A stretch of 35,147 nucleotides of DNA, from NCBI GenBank assembly GCA_016931715.1, contig JAFGEF010000143.1, forward strand, positions 1-35,147, written 5' to 3'. The stretch is from Sedimentisphaerales bacterium (GTDB lineage: Bacteria > Planctomycetota > Phycisphaerae > Sedimentisphaerales > Anaerobacaceae). Within the stretch, counting starts at the first letter, position 1. Every line of letters starts with the position of its first letter. Both the position numbers and the translations under genes were made by a program. Positions 23,254-32,257 of this stretch are shown here, one piece after another. Below the pieces are notes generated by a model. The model saw only the letters and a list, made by a program, of their open reading frames with translations, did not search any database and was not told the DNA's origin.

Positions 23254-23530
23254 ACCTGCTCCTTTCAGTAAAATATGCAATTTTGTGTTCCATTATAAAA
23301 AACTTTCAACGATTAATAAATTTAACCGAAATAAATACACTTTGCAAGGTTATGTTCATAAAGAAACCGGTCTTTTTTATTGTTGAAAGAATATTGACTA
23401 ATTTTCTCATAAATAAAAATTTCATAAAAAATCTTTCAAAAATGTGAAAAATATTTTTCGCGCGCAACATCTTGTTATATATAGGGATACGAGATATATG
23501 GGGGGGGCTTACTGTAAGAAAAAAAAAGAG

Positions 23531-23559
23531 TTGACAGATAGAGTTATGATATATATTTT
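23531..23559 (+). promoter_or_regulatory. Candidate promoter of the caspase-like gene
   Basis: TTGACA (23531-23536) with TATTTT at 17 bp (23554-23559), and TATATT at 15 bp as alternative. A hairpin-capable inverted repeat (ACTAAAATATAC ... GTATATTTAGT, 23656-23705, with inner CACGAA/TTCGTG) lies in the ~200-nt leader. An eight-G run is at 23500-23507. The remainder of the 23254-23530 gap shows no other feature. Confidence 0.4.
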
Positions 23560-23774
23560 AAAGCTCGATGATTTGAGATATGAATATTGTTAAGCACCAG
23601 GGAATAATAACGTCATTTAATTCATTGTGGCAGTGGATTGATTGTTTCAGCGGATACTAAAATATACACGAAGTTTCTTTCGTGATGAATATGCGTATAT
23701 TTAGTTTCAATGGCAATGAAAATATCAGTGAATTAACATAATTATAAGAGAAAAGAAGAGAAAGGAGAGTTATT

Positions 23775-24848
23775 ATGAAGAAAAAAATTACTATATATGT
23801 ATTTATTCTTGCTTTTAGCACTGTTGTTTTTGGCACTGCGGAATCACCATCAGCGCCGATGGTGGTTATTTGGGAGCCTTTTTATTGGCAGATGGGAGAA
23901 GGATCAGGTTCTCAATTAGTATCTGCCTGTCAATATGAAGATCCGCTTTATCAGGAATTTCGATATAGGGATCAAGATCCTAATGCTGGTGTAGAAGAAT
24001 GCACACGATATTGGGCAGATTTGATGGGATGGAATAGCGGTGTATCATTAATATCCACACATGGCAATGATACCTATTTGGTGCTTGCAGCCGATCCTTG
24101 TTATGCTACGCTATTAGATTGGGCAGATGACGAAGATGACCTTTATGTTAGTCCAAGATATGCAAATTATGGTGGATATAATCTATATACGGTATCTGCA
24201 AAAACAAGTTACTGTACCAATTATTGGAAAAATGCCTACGACCTTGCCAGAGCAATTATTTTTCTTGGAGCATGTACATCCTACCCCAACTTTGCAGATA
24301 CTGATGTTATTGGCGGAGTAACTGTATTCGGATATCCAGGTTATGCGACTTTTGGTAATACTCAAAATAATATTGTGTCAATATTTTACAATATGTGCGG
24401 CTTCTACAATAATGGGATTTATCGTGAAGCATCTGATGCTTATTCTTTAGGAGTAGAGGCGAATTTACAAAAGGATGGCGGTGCTTCGACACTTGCTCCA
24501 GCACCAGTTATTGAAGATCCGGTTTCTCCACTTGGTGCAGGTGCGGGAGCATCAGGTATTGGATACATTGAATTCGATACCAAGATGGATACTTCAATCT
24601 CTGCAACAGATGCTTTGACCTGGTCGCTAATATCAGGAACAGCTTCAGTTAGTAATATTCAATGGTATAATGATTATATGATTACATTTTCTTATTCAGG
24701 TACGTCAGGATATCTCATACAGATGACCGCTGTAGCTGATAAATGTAGAGCGCCGACAACTATTGCTTATCCCGGATATTACTTAAAATTGAATGGAGAT
24801 CGTATAAATGGCAATGGTGATGATAAGGTATGGACATTTTCTTATTGA
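23775..24848 (+). CDS. Secreted caspase-like (clan CD) protease candidate with C-terminal Ig-like domain
   Basis: The 357-residue product has a signal peptide (residues 1-20, ITIYVFILAFSTVVFG). A hydrophobic strand ends in His96-Gly97 (SLISTHGND) and another in Gly165-Ala166-Cys167 (IIFLGACTSY), which is the layout of the clan CD cysteine-protease dyad (caspases, gingipains, C25 family). Residues 195-225 (NTQNNIVSIFYNMCGFYNNGIYREASDAYS) resemble the post-catalytic 'F..f..G.tv.eA' helix of that family. Residues ~263-357 look like an SbsA-type bacterial Ig domain (EFDTKMDTSISATDALTWSL). The His-Cys spacing of 71 is longer than in caspases, so activity is unproven. A ribosome site GAAAGGAGAG precedes ATG. 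It is 40 bases upstream of the next gene, likely one transcript. Confidence 0.7.
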   Translation: MKKKITIYVFILAFSTVVFGTAESPSAPMVVIWEPFYWQMGEGSGSQLVSACQYEDPLYQEFRYRDQDPNAGVEECTRYWADLMGWNSGVSLISTHGNDTYLVLAADPCYATLLDWADDEDDLYVSPRYANYGGYNLYTVSAKTSYCTNYWKNAYDLARAIIFLGACTSYPNFADTDVIGGVTVFGYPGYATFGNTQNNIVSIFYNMCGFYNNGIYREASDAYSLGVEANLQKDGGASTLAPAPVIEDPVSPLGAGAGASGIGYIEFDTKMDTSISATDALTWSLISGTASVSNIQWYNDYMITFSYSGTSGYLIQMTAVADKCRAPTTIAYPGYYLKLNGDRINGNGDDKVWTFSY

Positions 24849-24887
24849 TTTAAGATAATATAAAAAACAAAGAAATTTAAGGAGATT

Positions 24888-26498
24888 ATGATGTTTTCGA
24901 AGATAAACAGATATAATAATAAAAGAAATATTTTATTTATATTATGTATTTTGTTTGCAGGGAGTGTAGCAGATTGTACACAAAGTGCTATAGATAAATA
25001 TGGTCAGTCCAAAGGCGAGCCTATCGATTCCGGCTTCTTTTTCCATGACGATAAGTATATTGAATCACCATATATTGTCGAGCGAAAAGGACTGGAAATA
25101 TTAATCAATGGAAATAAAGTGGGTTTCATCGCTGAGCCTTATGACTGGCGTATTTTTGAAGATCCCGGCAACCCTCCGTCCGGTTTGCAGCTTCCGACAG
25201 CCATCCCATGGACTGAAACAGAATTTTATGATGGTTATTGGGGACTTAAATACCGGTACCTGCGCACTAATATGGACGAAGAAAAGGCGAATAAGGCATT
25301 TCTCGAAATAATGAGCAAAATGCCGTCAGTTGCTAAAATTGAGACCGATCCTCAAAATTCCAAACATTCGATTATTTATTATACCACAGGCAAAACACAA
25401 ATATTCGACTGGAAGCCTGAAGATTTTTTTATGATGCCGTTTCCGCCTATTACGGGTACAGAAGAGCTTATTAAAAACGCCGAAGAACACAGAAAATATC
25501 ACGAACAAAGGCTTAAGAGTAATATCTTCTTTTTCGACCGGAGCAAAGGCGGAAGCATGGGCATGGGAGCAATACAAGGGCTTGAGCTAATAGATGTTAT
25601 AATTTCTAATGAAAGTCCTGAAGGCCGAATGGAGGCGCTGGCAGCCAAAGGTCCTTCGCGCATTCTTTCAGATCCATGGAAAAGTCAAATTGAGAATATA
25701 CGCGTCACTCCGCAACTGGTTGAGAGAGCACAGAACCTGCGAGAAGAACTTAAAAGCAAGGGACTCTTAAGAGAGCCTGTAAATTCTCAGCAGAGAGCTC
25801 CGGGAATAAATCTGGCAGAAGCGCTTGATGCGCGGGCTTTGAGATTGAAACAGCAGGAAGAAAAAGTATATGATTCCATAGATTTAGACTCCTTGCGCAA
25901 AATCCCGCCTGAAAAAATTGCTTCCATGCAGATTTATCGATTAGAGCAGAAAGATGGTAAACTGGTTAAAAAAAATGCAGGAATAGCTTTTGGGAAAGAC
26001 TCACGTGACGAAATAAATGCGATTATGTCCTTAATCAAACAGCCTGAATCCAAAGAACATAAAGCTATGCAATTAGGTCCGGATAATCGTGTATTAGTGA
26101 TTAATATGGTTGATGGTTCCTCTGCCGAAATTCGTTACAGTTCGCTCCTGAATGAACCTTTTTTAGACTTTAGCTCACGAAAACTCAAAGAGGCTTTATA
26201 TTCCCTGTCGGATGAAACAAAAAAGGTATCTACCATGCAAATTAAGAGTAACAGTGAAATTGTCGTCAAATATGATCATGTTCATGCAGTACAGCGCAGC
26301 GGTGATACAAGTGATGGACGTATTACTATTAAGCTTATTCTCAATCCAGAAGGCAATCTGGTCTTTAGTTTAAAAGTCAAAGAATCAGGCCGGATTATCG
26401 TAGATGGTCAAAAGCAGATTGAATACGGCAAAGCTGTTCTTTTTGAAACTCTCTCAGGCGAAGATAAATATCTCGCATATCTTTTACCGCCCGAATAA
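24888..26498 (+). CDS. Secreted hypothetical protein partner of the caspase-like gene
   Basis: The 536-residue product has a hydrophobic export signal after a basic start (residues ~14-30, ILFILCILFAGSVA). The remainder is soluble. Its N-terminal half contains WRIFEDPGN and similar Trp/Pro-rich strands, and the central part (270-330) is a predicted helix with Arg/Glu-rich text (LVERAQNLREELKSKG...EALDARALRLKQQEE). The C-terminus is probably β-rich (IRYSSLLNEPFLDF ... ISRIIVDGQKQIEYG-like). A ribosome site (AAGGAG) 40 bases after the upstream stop shows co-transcription. No family is recognised; a substrate, inhibitor or regulator of the upstream protease candidate is a guess from position only. 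Confidence 0.65.
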   Translation: MMFSKINRYNNKRNILFILCILFAGSVADCTQSAIDKYGQSKGEPIDSGFFFHDDKYIESPYIVERKGLEILINGNKVGFIAEPYDWRIFEDPGNPPSGLQLPTAIPWTETEFYDGYWGLKYRYLRTNMDEEKANKAFLEIMSKMPSVAKIETDPQNSKHSIIYYTTGKTQIFDWKPEDFFMMPFPPITGTEELIKNAEEHRKYHEQRLKSNIFFFDRSKGGSMGMGAIQGLELIDVIISNESPEGRMEALAAKGPSRILSDPWKSQIENIRVTPQLVERAQNLREELKSKGLLREPVNSQQRAPGINLAEALDARALRLKQQEEKVYDSIDLDSLRKIPPEKIASMQIYRLEQKDGKLVKKNAGIAFGKDSRDEINAIMSLIKQPESKEHKAMQLGPDNRVLVINMVDGSSAEIRYSSLLNEPFLDFSSRKLKEALYSLSDETKKVSTMQIKSNSEIVVKYDHVHAVQRSGDTSDGRITIKLILNPEGNLVFSLKVKESGRIIVDGQKQIEYGKAVLFETLSGEDKYLAYLLPPE

Positions 26499-26631
26499 CG
26501 AATCGTATTTTTAGAGCTGCATTTTATTATTCACTTGCCAAGTATGTTTTTGAGGTTTATTTTATAGCTCAATACAGTACGAAAGAATGTTTTTAGATTG
26601 TACATAGTAATATTTGTGTTGAGTTTGAATA

Positions 26632-27465
26632 ATGGCAAAATTAAGCGCGTTTGCAGATGAAGTAACAGATGATTTCAATGGCCAGGTCGAGTATCTTGTC
26701 TCGGAAAATATAAAGTATATTGAGCCTCGCTTCGTAAATAAGAAAAACATTATGGATTTATCCAAAAGCGAGCAGGCAGAAGCGAGAAAAATTATACGCA
26801 GCAATGGTCTTAAAGTCAGCGCTATCGGCTCGCCTATGGGGAAAGTCAGGCTTAATGAGCCTTTCGAACCTCATTTGGATAAGTTCAAACGCGCGATAGA
26901 CCTTGCGATTTTTTTTGAAACGCCGTATATAAGGATTTTTAGCTATTATCCGCCGGATGGTGAAAAAATTGAAAACTATCGCGGCCGGGTACTTGAAAGA
27001 TTAGCCGCACAGGCGGATCTGCTCAGCGGAATTGATGTTACTATGGTGCATGAAAACGAAGCGGGAATTTACGGGCATACCGCCCAAAATTGTGCCGATA
27101 TTATAAAGGCTGTTGGTTCTCCGAAAATCAGGCTGGTCTATGACCCGGCAAATTTTGTCTGGGGAGAAAAAATCACTGATAACATGGAAAGCTGCTGGCC
27201 CTTGATGAAACCTTATATAGTCCATATTCACATTAAAGACTGGAAACTCGGCTCGAAAGATACAGGCAGCATTCCAGGACAAGGTGACGCACAGATAAAA
27301 GAATTACTGGCAGAGCTTGCGGCGATGAATTATGACGGCTGTCTTACAATGGAACCTCACTTAAAAGCGGGCGGACAATTTGGCGGCTCCACCGGCCCAG
27401 AACTTTTTTCAAGAGCCGTGGAAGTGGTAAGGGAAATTGCATACGAAGTCGGACTCAGCTTGTAA
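26632..27465 (+). CDS. Sugar phosphate isomerase/epimerase-like TIM-barrel protein
   Basis: The 277-residue product is another xylose-isomerase-like / AP-endonuclease-2 family barrel with metal ligands in order: Glu141 (VHENE), Asp171 (VYDPANF), His200 (HIHIKDW) and Glu241 (TMEPH). HIHIKDW followed by GSIPGQGD is a typical motif. It starts MAKLSAFADE without a signal. A Gfo/Idh/MocA gene begins 22 bases later, so the pair is an operon, a common arrangement in which the isomerase/epimerase and the oxidoreductase act on the same sugar derivative. Substrate unknown. Confidence 0.85.
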   Translation: MAKLSAFADEVTDDFNGQVEYLVSENIKYIEPRFVNKKNIMDLSKSEQAEARKIIRSNGLKVSAIGSPMGKVRLNEPFEPHLDKFKRAIDLAIFFETPYIRIFSYYPPDGEKIENYRGRVLERLAAQADLLSGIDVTMVHENEAGIYGHTAQNCADIIKAVGSPKIRLVYDPANFVWGEKITDNMESCWPLMKPYIVHIHIKDWKLGSKDTGSIPGQGDAQIKELLAELAAMNYDGCLTMEPHLKAGGQFGGSTGPELFSRAVEVVREIAYEVGLSL

Positions 27466-27487
27466 GTGAATTTATAAAGGGAACAAT

Positions 27488-28528
27488 ATGAAAACATGGA
27501 ATTTTGGAATAGTAGGCGCCGGACTAATCGCTGATTTTCATGCTAAAGCCATCAGCGATATTTCCAATGCCAGGCTCATCGGCTGCTGTGATACAATTAG
27601 TGACAAAGCGAAGAAACTTGCCGATAAATACCAAATCCGCGTTTTCGATAATTATCAGGAAATGCTCAAGAGCGACGAAATAGATATAGTCACAATTGCC
27701 ACACCGAGCGGATTCCATGCCGAGCCGACAATAGCAGCCGCACAGGCAGGCAAACATGTACTTTGCGAAAAGCCGCTCGATATTACGCTGGAACGAATAG
27801 ATTCGATGATAGATGCGCACGAAAAATCCGGAACATGTCTGGGCGGAATTTTTCCCTTCCGATTCAATGATTATGTCACGCCACTGCGGCAAGCCATCAA
27901 AGAAGGGCGATTCGGTACAATTACTTATGCCGGTATTTATGTCCCCTGGTGGAGAACGGATGAATATTATAAGGATTCATGGCACGGGACATGGAAGCTC
28001 GATGGCGGCGGTGCCCTTATGAACCAGTCGATACATATGGTCGATATGCTTTGCGATTTGATGCCGCCTGTGGAATCAGTTCAGGCTTTAACTGAGACAC
28101 TCGGTCATAAAATCGAAACTGAGGATACCGCAGCGGCGGTGCTGCGTTTTAACGGAGGAACGCTGGGAATAATCTATGGAACTACCGCTTCGTTCCCGGG
28201 CCAGTTCAGGAGATTTGAAATTACCGGCACAAAAGGAACCGTTATAAATGTGGAAAACAGCATTACAGTCTGGCAGTTTGCCGATGAGAAACCGGGCGAT
28301 AAGGAAATTTTCGCAAAGTTTGGCAAGATAAAAGGCGGCGGCGGCGTAGCAGACCCTGCCGCCATCAATTATGAAAATCACACACGCAATTTCAAAGCAT
28401 TTTTGAATGCTCTTGAGACGAGGACACAATTTATGATTGACGGACGGGAAGCACGAAAAGCTGTAGAGTTAATTCTCGCGATATATAAATCAGCGGAAAA
28501 AAAGAAAATAGTTAAATTAACTGCATGA
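27488..28528 (+). CDS. Gfo/Idh/MocA family oxidoreductase
   Basis: The 346-residue product has an N-terminal NAD(P)-binding motif GAGLIA (10-15), the EKP motif at 93-95 (LCEKPLD), and His182/Asp185 in NQSIHMVDML. A ribosome site AAAGGGAAC precedes the start. It is 22 bases after the isomerase gene and co-transcribed. Its stop is 8 bases from the end of the convergent histidine-kinase gene with no visible terminator, so readthrough antisense is possible. It is a different subfamily from the one at 22081 (NQSIHMVD instead of DIGTHAEN). Confidence 0.88.
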   Translation: MKTWNFGIVGAGLIADFHAKAISDISNARLIGCCDTISDKAKKLADKYQIRVFDNYQEMLKSDEIDIVTIATPSGFHAEPTIAAAQAGKHVLCEKPLDITLERIDSMIDAHEKSGTCLGGIFPFRFNDYVTPLRQAIKEGRFGTITYAGIYVPWWRTDEYYKDSWHGTWKLDGGGALMNQSIHMVDMLCDLMPPVESVQALTETLGHKIETEDTAAAVLRFNGGTLGIIYGTTASFPGQFRRFEITGTKGTVINVENSITVWQFADEKPGDKEIFAKFGKIKGGGGVADPAAINYENHTRNFKAFLNALETRTQFMIDGREARKAVELILAIYKSAEKKKIVKLTA

Positions 28529-28536
28529 TTTGCATC

Positions 28537-29523
28537 TTAAGAAATTGATGTTTCTGATATGGAATTCTCATTCTTGAAGGATGTATTCAACTTGTACGAA
28601 CGTGAGTTTTTTGGAACGGTGAAATAAAAGATGCTTCCTTCCCCAACGTTAGACTCCACCCAGATTCGTCCTCCGAGAATTTCAACCGCTTTCTTTACAA
28701 TCGGAAGACCAATTCCGGCGCTTCCGGAAATTTCCCAGCGTTCCAGTGTCTGAAACATTTTGAAAATCTTACCATAATACTTTTTGTCGATTCCGCTGCC
28801 GTTGTCGGAAATGCTGAACTCCCAATATTGAGGTCGTTCTATGCAGTTTATTTCAATTAAACCCTGCTGCTTATCTATGAACCTTATTGAATTCTGAATC
28901 AGATGCTGGAAAATCTGAGTTATTTTTCCTCGTGCACATTCAATAACAGGCAGTTGTTTTTTAATACAAACCTGAATATTTTCAGGTAATTCCAAAGATT
29001 CTACTGTTTGTTGTATAATAACATTCGTATCGATTGCAGATATTTTATCCGGTGAAGATATTAGCCTTATATAAGCAAGCAGACCATCTATCAGGTTGTG
29101 CATACGTTGAGTGCGATTGTTAATCTGGTTTAATTTACTGATTGCTTCTTCGCTGAGTTCGCGGGAGTGATCATCCTTGAGCCACGCCGCCAGTGTTGAT
29201 ATTCCACGAAGGGGACTTTTCAGGTCATGAGTCATAACGTAAGCAAAACGGGTCAGTTCTTCATTTGCTTTCATAACCTGATCTAATAACTCAGCCTGTT
29301 TTTCCTCTGCATATTTGCGCACCTCAACTTCCTTGCGAAGCTTATTATTTACTTCCATTAGTTCTTTAGAGCTTAAATCCAGAGATCTCTCAATCAGGGT
29401 TCTGTCTTTTTCAAAGTCTTCGTATGCCTCATTGATTGCTTTGAACAATGGCAGAAGCTCTTCAGGAATAGTATCAAGGCTTCCAATAAATTTTTGAATT
29501 TGTCGATTAAGTAATGTATTCAT
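28537..29523 (-). CDS. Cytoplasmic histidine kinase
   Basis: The 328-residue product has an N-terminal coiled-coil-like helix (30-95), a HisKA domain with phospho-acceptor His99 (THDLKSP), and a HATPase domain. The latter shows an N-box (HLIQNSIRF), a G1 box (DNGSGI) and a G2 box (GSAGIGLPIV). There is no transmembrane segment or PAS/GAF domain, so sensing probably comes from a partner. The gene starts 8 bases after the FIST-protein stop; the FIST protein is the likely input. No receiver-domain gene is adjacent. Confidence 0.9.
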   Translation of the reverse strand: MNTLLNRQIQKFIGSLDTIPEELLPLFKAINEAYEDFEKDRTLIERSLDLSSKELMEVNNKLRKEVEVRKYAEEKQAELLDQVMKANEELTRFAYVMTHDLKSPLRGISTLAAWLKDDHSRELSEEAISKLNQINNRTQRMHNLIDGLLAYIRLISSPDKISAIDTNVIIQQTVESLELPENIQVCIKKQLPVIECARGKITQIFQHLIQNSIRFIDKQQGLIEINCIERPQYWEFSISDNGSGIDKKYYGKIFKMFQTLERWEISGSAGIGLPIVKKAVEILGGRIWVESNVGEGSIFYFTVPKNSRSYKLNTSFKNENSISETSIS

Positions 29524-29531
29524 TGAAATAA

Positions 29532-30671
29532 TTATTCTTCACAAAAAGTTGTAATTGTCATAGTCTGATTATGCAGCTCGGCTTTTTTGTCATGTGGATC
29601 AACCGGACAAATCTCACCGTACGAATAAAAGCCGGTAAGCGCCGCCTGTTTGCCCAGAACATTTTGTACATTTTCGACTTCTTCATCGGTTCTCTGTCTT
29701 AGTACAAGCTTTCTGCCTACACAACTGATAAGTATTGCCAGGTCGGGATTTGCAGAACCGGTTTTTTTGCTGTCTTTAGCTGATTCTGCTGCACCATCTG
29801 CCAGGCGTTCCATATTTGCTTTCATCAATCGTGCATAACATCCTTCGGGAATATCACCCGCAAAAGTCATGCTTCCTTCTTTTTCATTTACTGCTAAAAT
29901 TGTTCGAACAAGACGTTCATCTTTGCCTTCCAGGGAAAGGCTCAGGGGGAATAACATTCCGGTAGCCGGAAGTCCCGCCGCCTGTTCGCCAAGATAAGTT
30001 TTGTATAATTCAATCGCCGGCTGATTATCAAATTCATATAAAACGTTGGCTTTTGAGCGTGTCACGAGACGATCAGGTCCGAATGAATCCCAGCCGCCCT
30101 TCGAACCGTACCCGATTTTAACAGCATTGCCGTAAAGACCTATCGCAGCGATAGTTTGTTTGCCGCAGTTTTCATCCAATACTACGAGCGTTTCCTCGAA
30201 TCGACCCTGATCACCTGCCAGGCCTCCGGTAACAGAAACACCATCAGGCAGCCTGCTTCGCAATCCTTTTGCCAACGCGCTGCCGTTCACATTAAGTCCG
30301 TCCGATAAGACAAATACATGCACTAAACCATCGTGCTTTAATCCTTCAGCTAATTGTCTGCCGGCTTCATAAGCATCTGTCATATTTGCAACACTTGCCT
30401 GAGAAAACATCAGCGGCGTATCTTCAAAGAATACTGCCGTTGCTGTCATTGAATTATCATAAACATAAGGTCCGACTATTTCTCCTGCTGTTGAACACCC
30501 TATAATATGAGCTGTGGGGTAATATCTGCGGACTTCGTCAAGGCGATTTTTATCGTTCAGTATTTTCCGCTCTCCAAACAGGAATACTACCTGTGCTTTT
30601 TCAGAAATACCATTGGAAGATATAGAACGCCATCCGGCACTTTCTATCCATTGTTTCTGTGTTGTTTTCAT
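29532..30671 (-). CDS. FIST-domain sensory protein
   Basis: The product is 379 residues. I chose the ATG at 30669-30671 (MKTTQKQWIESAGW) because GGAG lies 7 bases upstream, instead of a distal start 52 residues earlier. N-terminal text shows the FIST hallmark VVFLFGERKIL...YPTAHIIGCSTAGEI, SDGLNVNG and TGGLAGD, and the C-terminal FIST_C part shows YSYGEICP. FIST proteins sense small ligands, probably amino acids, and couple to signalling proteins. Here it sits upstream of a histidine kinase in an 8-base-spaced operon, so it probably forms a sensor-kinase pair. No signal peptide, so intracellular sensing. Confidence 0.9.
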   Translation of the reverse strand: MKTTQKQWIESAGWRSISSNGISEKAQVVFLFGERKILNDKNRLDEVRRYYPTAHIIGCSTAGEIVGPYVYDNSMTATAVFFEDTPLMFSQASVANMTDAYEAGRQLAEGLKHDGLVHVFVLSDGLNVNGSALAKGLRSRLPDGVSVTGGLAGDQGRFEETLVVLDENCGKQTIAAIGLYGNAVKIGYGSKGGWDSFGPDRLVTRSKANVLYEFDNQPAIELYKTYLGEQAAGLPATGMLFPLSLSLEGKDERLVRTILAVNEKEGSMTFAGDIPEGCYARLMKANMERLADGAAESAKDSKKTGSANPDLAILISCVGRKLVLRQRTDEEVENVQNVLGKQAALTGFYSYGEICPVDPHDKKAELHNQTMTITTFCEE

Positions 30672-30965
30672 GATTTTTCTCCAAAGTAATACATTTTTGC
30701 AGAACTCATATACATTTTTTTTCGATCTTATTTTGTGAAAAAACAATAATAAGACTGTGTTCTTAGAAAATCTCTGCCCATGCTTCTTCAAATGTGTTCT
30801 ATCGACACATAGAACGAGCGGCTTCAATGGAAATTTTGAAGTGAATATAAGAATCTATCCGCTGTGAGTTAATCTTCTTTTTGAGAAGGCGGATTGAAAT
30901 AATAGTGCTGAAATTGTGATATTTTGCGGTTTTTAAGATTTTATTAAGGTCAAAAGTTGATTCTA

Positions 30966-31151
30966 TTAATCTCTATCATCTTCATCATCGTAAAAGTCTT
31001 CATCATCCTCATCAAAATCATCATCTTTCTCTTCATCTTCATCTTCGAAAATTTCCTCATCTAAGTTTGAAAAGTCAACAAGACTATCGTCCGAAGGCTC
31101 AAATTCCTGATCTTCCTCGAAGGAATCGAAATCTTTTTCTTCATCCAGCAT
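30966..31151 (-). CDS. Highly acidic small protein
   Basis: The 61-residue product consists largely of Asp and Glu with Phe, and few other residues, giving an extremely low predicted pI. Low-complexity acidic proteins of this kind are often disordered and may act as RNA-polymerase or nucleic-acid mimics, but no family can be named. ATG has an AAGGA site 9 bases upstream. It is separated by ~295 bp from the FIST gene. The 30672-30965 gap holds no recognised feature. Confidence 0.55.
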   Translation of the reverse strand: MLDEEKDFDSFEEDQEFEPSDDSLVDFSNLDEEIFEDEDEEKDDDFDEDDEDFYDDEDDRD

Positions 31152-31223
31152 TTGTTTATTTCCTTATTAAATCATAAAATACATTTAAATTTCATCAAAG
31201 GAAAATGGAAAATTAATAGGCTC

Positions 31224-31238
31224 AGGAATACTATTCCT
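31224..31238. repeat. AGGAATA-C-TATTCCT palindrome
   Basis: A perfect 7-1-7 palindrome lies downstream of the small membrane-protein gene at 31398-31832. A looser version with a 7-base spacer is at 31859-31879 on its other side. Confidence 0.45.
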
Positions 31239-31397
31239 AATACTATCCATAATCCTAATCTATTTTTTTACGATTTTACATAAAAACAGTTCAAAGGAAA
31301 GTATTTTTAAAAATATTTCTAATGGGTGATAAAAAAAGTGTTTTAGGAATAGTCGTTATTATTTAATCAGTATTCGCTATTGACGGGCGGCTAACGA

Positions 31398-31832
31398 CTA
31401 AAATAGCCTTAGAATTATGCTCCATGGCGGCACTCGAAGTGCAATCATGATTATCTGGAGGACAAAACCCGCTGCGGCGAATATGCAGATGTCTTTGCAC
31501 TTTTGTTCCGAGCCTTCTTCACGAAATTTCAGCCAGGCGGGAATGAAGAATAGAAGTGGGATTACAAAATATAAGCCGCTCAGAAAGGCAAGGATGCGCA
31601 ATTTTCCGCTTAGTCGCTCAGATGCTATCTCGCGTATCTGTTCTTCTCTCGCCTTGATGCGGGCATGAACTTCTTCATTGAGTTTTGTGACAACATTGGC
31701 AGGAAGTTTGCGCCTGGCAAGTTCGGCTTTCGCGAAATCCACTGCTTCGGGAAGGTGGATTTTCGTATGTGTGTACTCGATGAGATCTACATCAGGCAGA
31801 TTCTGGATAAAATCTTCAACTTCTCGTTCCAT
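31398..31832 (-). CDS. Small membrane protein of unknown function
   Basis: The 144-residue product has a charged helical N-terminal half (EDFIQNLPDVDLIEYTHTKIHLPEAVDFAKAELARRKL) and two hydrophobic segments at about 82-100 and 118-138. The N-terminal part resembles a short helical repeat. No clear ribosome site is visible. It stands between palindromic AGGAATA sequences. No family recognised. Confidence 0.6.
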   Translation of the reverse strand: MEREVEDFIQNLPDVDLIEYTHTKIHLPEAVDFAKAELARRKLPANVVTKLNEEVHARIKAREEQIREIASERLSGKLRILAFLSGLYFVIPLLFFIPAWLKFREEGSEQKCKDICIFAAAGFVLQIIMIALRVPPWSIILRLF

Positions 31833-31858
31833 AACTTATTAGGAATAGGTACAGGAAG

Positions 31859-31879
31859 AGGAATACAAATACTATTCCT
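31859..31879. repeat. AGGAATA...TATTCCT imperfect palindrome
   Basis: Same arms as 31224-31238 but with a 7-base spacer; located upstream of the start of the small membrane-protein gene. Confidence 0.4.
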
Positions 31880-31916
31880 ATGCCTATGTCCTAACTCCTA
31901 TAGTTGTCAGCTTTTC

Positions 31917-32113
31917 GAGTTCTGCAAAATTTAAGTTAGACATATATTGTATGAAGAAAATCGGTTTAAAAGATTTTCTTCATACAATCTGCTGCATTGT
32001 TGTAACTACTCATCAATGAATATTTTAAGGTCATTGTTTAAGAAAGAAAAAATTAAAAACAAGCAATTTTTTCTTTCTTAAAGTATGTCTAACTTCAATT
32101 TTGCAGAATCCTT
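31917..32113. repeat. 199-bp element with terminal inverted repeats, copy 2
   Basis: It is nearly identical to copy 1 (16857-17055) across its length, including the 17-bp-arm hairpin (31946-31962 and 31972-31988) and the AGAAAGAAA/TTTCTTTCT pair. The extreme left end is diverged. It lies in the gap downstream of the very large gene at 32258. The rest of that gap (32114-32257) is AT-rich and shows nothing else. Confidence 0.8.
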
Positions 32114-32257
32114 TTTCAGCTTTGATTTTATTTATATTATTATCGACAAATCTCTCGAAAAAGCAATAAAAAAATGCCACAAAATGTTTTTTCTGTTCTC
32201 AAAAGTTAGACTGCTGCGAAGGATTAATTACACATAAGAATCGAGATGAAATTTTGC

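Noticed and set aside
23500-23507. Eight-G run, with seven-base G runs at 4084 and 34728, as possible phase-variation tracts
   Set aside because: Short runs with no evidence of length change; two lie inside genes as Pro codons and one lies in a leader.
26499-26631. Possible small RNA or terminator after the secreted partner gene
   Set aside because: No stem with a T-run could be found.
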